Of a DNA stretch of 64,000 nucleotides, positions 59,311 to 64,000 are shown piece by piece. The stretch lies in the NCBI GenBank assembly GCA_016648135.1, contig JADDOH010001558.1:1-64000 (forward strand), in the 5' to 3' direction. A program made the translations under genes and the position numbers. Positions within the stretch are counted from its first letter, which is position 1; every line of letters starts with the position of its first letter. The DNA is from Agrypnia vestita (taxonomy: Eukaryota > Arthropoda > Insecta > Trichoptera > Phryganeidae). The notes below the pieces were generated by a model, which saw only the letters and a list, made by a program, of their open reading frames with translations, searched no databases and had not been told where the DNA came from.

Positions 59311-59473
59311 CGGCGGGCTTGTCGGCCTTCCTGGAGCACTCCTGCTTTATATCGGGATACGATATGTCGATATCAGTGTAAGGCGCTTCACCGCCTGCTC
59401 CTTCATCGCTGCTCTCTAGTGGAGACTCTGGCTCAGCCTTAAATGCAGCAATATCTAGAGCAGCACGGTCCAT
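59311..59473 (-). CDS. Zinc-finger gene C, exon 1: start and acidic module
   Basis: ATG at 59473 (MDRAALDIAAFKAEPESPLE), ending at 59311 with a strong donor G/gtaagtaa. It is 163 nt, the same length and phase as gene B exon 1, with YTDIDISYPDIKQEC and KADKPA. Exons 1, 2 and 3 (163 + 171 + 1034 nt) give 1368 nt, an exact open frame of 455 residues. FKAE and IKQE are SUMO-type motifs. The gene spans about 6 kb, with introns holding a LINE fragment, a MITE and a tandem repeat. Confidence 0.78.
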
Positions 59474-59499
59474 GGTTTTAAAGCTCGCATCGAGCAAGG

Positions 59500-61200
59500 G
59501 GGGCGATTTATGATTAACCTCAAAATGCAGTTGTCCATAGAAACCAGCTGGACCATAGACAAATCAGACTTTATTGCGAAGTCTTCTCCTACTTGTAAAA
59601 ATTAACTAAAAACGATTTAAATTTGGTATCAAAAAATTATTATAACGACATAGTGGTGAACTTCGTTACAAAAAAATACAAATGAAGATTACATAAGAAT
59701 AAATAACATTCGGAAAAATTATACAATGAAAATTGTGCCAAAGCAATTTATTTACACGTTACCTATTTAAGTTTTTTTTAAATTATGGTATGAATGACAT
59801 TTTGTACCTTTTTTTGCAAAGTGTATAAATAATTATGATGTTTCTATTTTGATCTGGAGGTATAAGATAAGTATGAAAAATTGGGGTCAGATCTGACAAG
59901 GGGTGTCGATTTGTAAGAAAAATATTTTGGCGGGTAGGGGGTAAAGGGAGAGGGAAATTGGATTCAAAGTTTCGAATCTCAGAAAGAAATCAAAAAATGT
60001 TTATTGTATACCATTGTATTTTTCATATTGTACACAAAATTCTGTATTTTCAATGCGATATTTTTGTATGTGAAGGAAATCGTACTTTCAATAGTTTTAT
60101 TGCGATATCATTCTCTAAGACCAGACAAACAAATATTTCATCATGTAAATTATTATGATATCTTATAACATAAGTTAACAGAAAAACATATATGCATTTA
60201 TATTGTAAGATATAAAAATACACTTATGTTATGCGCTCATCATGTACATTATTATTATTTCTTATAATTTACGCTTCTCATAGCACTCGCGCATTACCTT
60301 TCTCTGGGCGGGCGAAATAGGTATTGCTAGACAAAATCGTTGAATGATACTGTTTCTACACATATTTTCACTGCCCGATGCAATCATCTGCAAATTTAGC
60401 ACAACGTACGGTACTTAACAACTAAGGTACAAAACAATGAATGTCACTTGTTTTGTGAAACTGACCATTTAATGCCATCTGTTGGGTCAGAATTGGGTAA
60501 AAGCGTCATGGTCTGCTGTAATTGTTCAATTTATATTTGTTTATCCATCGCAAGAAACAGGAATGTCCGCCCGCCGAACGCCAAAAAACTTCGTCAATTT
60601 GACAGAACATACGAGCTGCGCACATTTTCCTAACCTAGCAATTTATGTGATAGTAAGTTGTTTAATGTTTTGCTATTGTATTGTGTTTGTTTAGTAATAT
60701 TTTAAATTGAAGAAGTACTATAACGTCACGTACCTAGTGATGAAAATACCTACGATAAATCGCCTGAGCGAAAAAATTACAGGACAGTACAGGACGAATA
60801 AAAGATTTAATGAAACAAATCCACCTACAAAAGCATGAAGCTGGAGAAGATTGTCTTTGCAAACGATTAGAGTGCTTTTAAAATGTATGGGAAATAGGAG
60901 GAAAACAGTTATTTCGTTATTTCAATCAATTACAAACGGAAAATGAACAAAATAGCTTTCTAGCATCTATGATAACAGTCAATCTTGTAAAGCATCGACG
61001 CTCGAGAAAAGAAAACATCTAAGAAAGCAAAGAACCCGACTGTAACCATTCTTATGTTGTAAAAATACATGGTCAGAAACGATACTTGCCACGAGTTTGT
61101 TTTAAAGCTTCCTGTTCTGTTAAATTGGGTTTTCAAGGAAGAGGGCAGGTGTTAATATAAATACGCGTAGGTAACTTCTAAGCGATGTATATTCTCTTAT
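59500..61200. other. Upstream of gene C: mostly noncoding
   Basis: Bases 59515-59570 align with the equivalent position upstream of gene B exon 1 (tccatagaaaccagctggaccatag), so that part belongs to the duplicated unit. The rest is AT-rich without a recognisable gene. Frames at 60448-60694 show no domain. Confidence 0.45.
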
Positions 61201-61571
61201 AAACCTAGACTGTACCTAAGGCCTGCCGAATTTCAAGTGGCCGTCGCGGCCGTCCGCTGACGGTGACGCACCGGTCCCGCGCGTCCCCTCCACGCCTGCC
61301 GCTGCGCGCGCAGCTGCCGTGCGCGCGCGGGAGATTTACCTTTCCCCCCCTGAAGATGGAGCTAACTAGCTACATAATTACATACACTTTACCTAACACA
61401 AACACTTTTTTTTTCTTTTTTTAGCTACATATTTAATTTACAATTCCATATATTTATTTTTGAAAGTATAATAATTTAAATAATGTGATCCGCTGCGCTC
61501 CGCTGTGGTACCTCCTCTCTCTCCTCCCCCCGCTCTCGAGACGTTTGCCCCCCCGGCCTCAGTCTGCCTCT

Positions 61572-61910
61572 TCAAGGGTAGGACCTGAAACAAGGCGACA
61601 CCTTCCTATTATATCTTCTCGGCACAGCTGAGAGATCCATGTCTGAAACCACCAATTCCTGGTTATCAGACACGCCATCTCTAACAACAGAAGTACCATG
61701 CTCAACAGAATACCATTTTCTCAGTTGGTCCAAATCTGCTTTGTGACTTCCATCTTCACCCAATAAATTTTACTCCCCTTTTTACTTATAATTTCTCCTG
61801 GAACCCATAATTTATTATCTCTTGGTCTGAAATCCCTGACCCACACTCAATCTCCCACATTAAACGAAAATGTTTTTTTCCCCCAAAACATTTTTTTTGA
61901 CTTTCTTGAT
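61572..61910 (-). pseudogene. Ty3/gypsy integrase C-terminal tail
   Basis: FNVGD, a stop, then VWVRDFRPRDNKLWVPGEI, followed in another frame by GEDGSHKADLDQLRKWYS. This is the small beta-barrel/tail region found after the gypsy integrase core, broken by one stop and one frameshift. Confidence 0.7.
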
Positions 61911-61913
61911 TTT

Positions 61914-62705
61914 CTAAAACTTGTTTTTAATCTGTTGAGAATTTTGCGTTATAATTTCTGACACCTCCTTATCTGGTTTCAAAGCATAAAAAATTGACCT
62001 GATTTTTCTTCCCATCAGCATAACTGCTGGTTCCACACCCGTTGTGGCATGAATTGAATTTCGGTAGTCTGTTAGGAAATTGCATAACTTTGTTTCATAA
62101 TCCCTCGGATATCCATTCCCACTCAATATTTTTTTTAGAAAATCTTTACATGTTTTGACCCCGTTTTCTGCTCGCCCGTTACTTTGCGGATGATATACCG
62201 GAGATGTGATCAACTTAATCCCATTTTCCCTACAAAAATCTTTTAACTCCATTGATACGAAACACGTGGCATTATCACTCACCAGTGTTTTTGGAAATCC
62301 GAATTGTGAAAACAATCTTCTTAGAATTTGAATATTCTCCCCCGAAGCAAAAGATTTCACTTGTACGCAATCTAACCATTTTGAAGTTGAATCGACGATA
62401 ATTAAAAAATTCCTTCTACCCAAATTCCCATGATGGATATGTATCCTGGTCCATACTGATTTTTCGAAAGGCCATACTGTTAACTCACTTTTATGCGCCT
62501 CCCTCTTGGTTTGTTGACATTCCACACATGCCTGCGTTAACGCTTCTATATCCCTATTGATTCTGGGCCACCAAACATACGTACCCGCTAAACTCCTAGT
62601 TTTCACCGCCCCTAAATGAGATCGATGTAATAATGTTAGCACCTTGTCTCTAAGACTTACCGGCACTATCACTCTATGTTGATATAAAATGCACCCCTTT
62701 ACCAA
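61914..62705 (-). pseudogene. Ty3/gypsy integrase
   Basis: 263 codons with no internal stop. The zinc-binding N-terminal part has HRSHLGAVKTRSLAGTYVWW then CVECQQTKREA (H-H-C-C). The catalytic core has FLIIVDSTSKW, TLVSDNATCF and YHPQSNGRAENGVKTCKDFL, giving the D, D, E triad. A tail VEPAVMLMGRKIRS follows. The enzyme would insert element cDNA. The frame is disconnected from the RNase H linker at 62713-62991 by a frameshift, so the parent polyprotein is broken. Confidence 0.88.
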
Positions 62706-62712
62706 AGATAAC

Positions 62713-63512
62713 TCATGTCTTATATCCCAAAAAATCTGTCTTACTCGAATTCGGCCATCCTAATTTTAAATATTTTTTTATCTCTCTTAACCTCTCATCT
62801 TTTTCCGTTTCCGCCCCAATTACTTCTAAATTTATACCTATAGGATTAGTCCCTTGAAAAAAATCAACATAACTAATTTCCTCGTCTGCTACTTCCGAAC
62901 ATTCCTCTATGGGACACCTACTCAAAAAGTCTGAGACATTATTATTCGAGTTTACGTTTTCAATTTTGAAGTTAAACCCTGATAAAATCACTGCATACCT
63001 CTGTAGCCTTGACGCTGCAATTTTCGGAATCTCATTTTTATCTCCAAAAATCCTAACTAAAATGGTTGATTATCAACTGATACTGATAAAATTTCTTTAC
63101 CCATAAATAATAGAAGTGGCTTCCAGATCTAAGATGCTGTAATTCTTCTCAGCTGATGTTAACGTCCTACTCGCAATTGCGATGGGCCTCTATGTATTAT
63201 TTCCGTATCTGTGTAATAAAGTCGCCCCAATGCCCGACAAACTTGCGTCGGTAACTAATTTGACAGTTACATCCGGATCAAAATGAGCCAATATTCGATT
63301 TGAAACTAATTATTAAAAGTTATTAAGTTATTAAAAACTTCTTCATGTTCTTTTTCCCAACTAAACGTAACCCCTCCCTTTAAGGGGTTACGTGTAGTCG
63401 GATTTTTAAAAAATTGAAAATTTTTTTTTGGTATTTTCTTAAAGCAAAATGTTTCAAAAATATTGTGTGAAAATATCAACTCGATCCGGTTATTAGTTTT
63501 AAAGATATCCAA
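62713..63512 (-). pseudogene. Ty3/gypsy connection and RNase H region, frameshifted
   Basis: Bases 63512-63306 carry the connection segment (TFSWEKEHEEVFNNL). RNase H follows in other frames: VKLVTDASLSGIGATLLHRY, an in-frame stop after YGNNT, then RTLTSAEKNYSILDLEATSI. Next comes RIFGDKNEIPKIAASRLQRY, then the linker SGFNFKIENVNSNNNVSDFL with LSRCP before integrase. The RT finger/palm region is missing to the right. Confidence 0.8.
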
Positions 63513-63520
63513 CGATAACT

Positions 63521-64000
63521 GTAGGGCCCTCCGCTGCCGCCCGTACTGATACGCGGACGGTACTAGAGCCGGCCGGGCTGATAAACGGGGCGACTGCTAC
63601 AGAACGCGGTTTTTACCTTTTTATTCTAAGAATAATGTACGAAATTTCTTTTATACTTCTACTTTTAGACATAAGACCCATTTTAGGCTAACTGAGATTT
63701 GATTTAGTGTTAGTATTTCAGTGGCAGTGAAATCCAGCAGTCTATAGGCATTGTGCGTGTATTATAATCATTTAAAAAATGTTATAATGAGACGTCATGA
63801 AGGTATGAAAGGAATATTAATGATTGCCAATCCATAGGATTATATTATGAACCTAATGCACACCGGTACGCTGAAAAACTCGATATATAGCGCATAAAGA
63901 TTGCTGACCAACGTGCAAATCAGGTCACTCGAGGAGGCAAAATGAGACGTAGATAAAAAAAAATCGACATCTTGGAGTCTTACACATCGGCAAAAGATGT
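63521..64000. other. Noncoding right end
   Basis: A short GC-rich patch (63515-63605, gccctccgctgccgcccg...) is followed by AT-rich sequence. No gene or repeat boundary recognised before the window ends. Confidence 0.4.

Larger units (their letters stand above)
61200..63520 (-). mobile_element. Ty3/gypsy pol remnant with 3' end
   Basis: Right to left: connection/RNase H, linker, integrase, C-terminal tail, then G-rich tracts that could be a polypurine tract (ccccccc at 61344-61350, or the gcggggggaggagag stretch around 61510-61540, minus strand). The GC-rich patch 61220-61340 may be LTR sequence. No second LTR is in the window. It belongs to a different gypsy lineage from the 14-19 kb copies. 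Confidence 0.8.

Noticed and set aside
1..64000. CRISPR arrays, operons, ribosome-binding sites, prophage or bacterial genes
   Set aside because: None seen. Intron signals, LINEs and LTR elements mark this as eukaryotic nuclear DNA.

Overview
This is a transposon-dense, AT-rich stretch of an arthropod nuclear genome, most likely an insect and plausibly a moth or butterfly. That inference rests on the mix of elements (BEL/Pao, P element, Ty3/gypsy, CR1/Jockey-group LINEs), short TTAGG-like stretches and arthropod-style C2H2 arrays. No single feature proves the order. Nothing bacterial is present. Nearly all coding potential belongs to mobile elements. The exception is a minus-strand family of three C2H2 zinc-finger loci in the right half.

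Left part (1-19.1 kb). A minus-strand BEL/Pao LTR retrotransposon fills 1-8937. Its gag, protease, reverse transcriptase, RNase H and integrase are recognisable but broken by three frameshifts and one in-frame stop. A 1.5 kb P-element relic with terminal inverted repeats and an exact 8-bp target duplication is nested near its 5' end, and the P transposase is itself split by a fold-back insert. A noncoding stretch follows, with a GC-rich promoter-like block at 12.3-13.0 kb. Two diverged Ty3/gypsy fragments then face each other (14.5-17.25 kb plus, 17.25-19.1 kb minus).

Middle (19.3-38.7 kb). Two direct repeats of about 1.15 kb enclose 11 kb that is strikingly poor in G on the plus strand and has no recognisable genes of its own, which looks like a large noncoding LTR element. 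Inside it sits a LINE with both ORFs open (24.4-28.4 kb, minus). Its ORF1/ORF2 boundary carries a textbook -1 slippery heptamer next to the ORF1 stop codon. Further right are an LTR plus primer-binding site of a truncated gypsy-type element (33.2-34.5 kb), a fold-back MITE (36.5-36.8 kb) and the first copy of a recurring roughly 520-bp MITE.

Right part (38.7-59.5 kb). Three tandem minus-strand zinc-finger loci. Loci B (43905-47985) and C (53454-59473) can each be assembled into a three-exon gene whose exon phases fit exactly. Two homologous acidic exons are followed by one exon with 10 or 11 C2H2 fingers. Locus A (38740-41470) is a pseudogene: it has lost exon 1 and most of exon 2 by deletion and carries a nonsense codon and frameshifts. 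LINE fragments and MITEs have inserted in introns and flanks. The window ends with a decayed minus-strand Ty3/gypsy pol (61.5-63.5 kb).

I found no evidence for a dedicated new cellular system. The observations most worth following are the LINE frameshift site, the duplicated-exon zinc-finger family, and the large noncoding LTR-like element.
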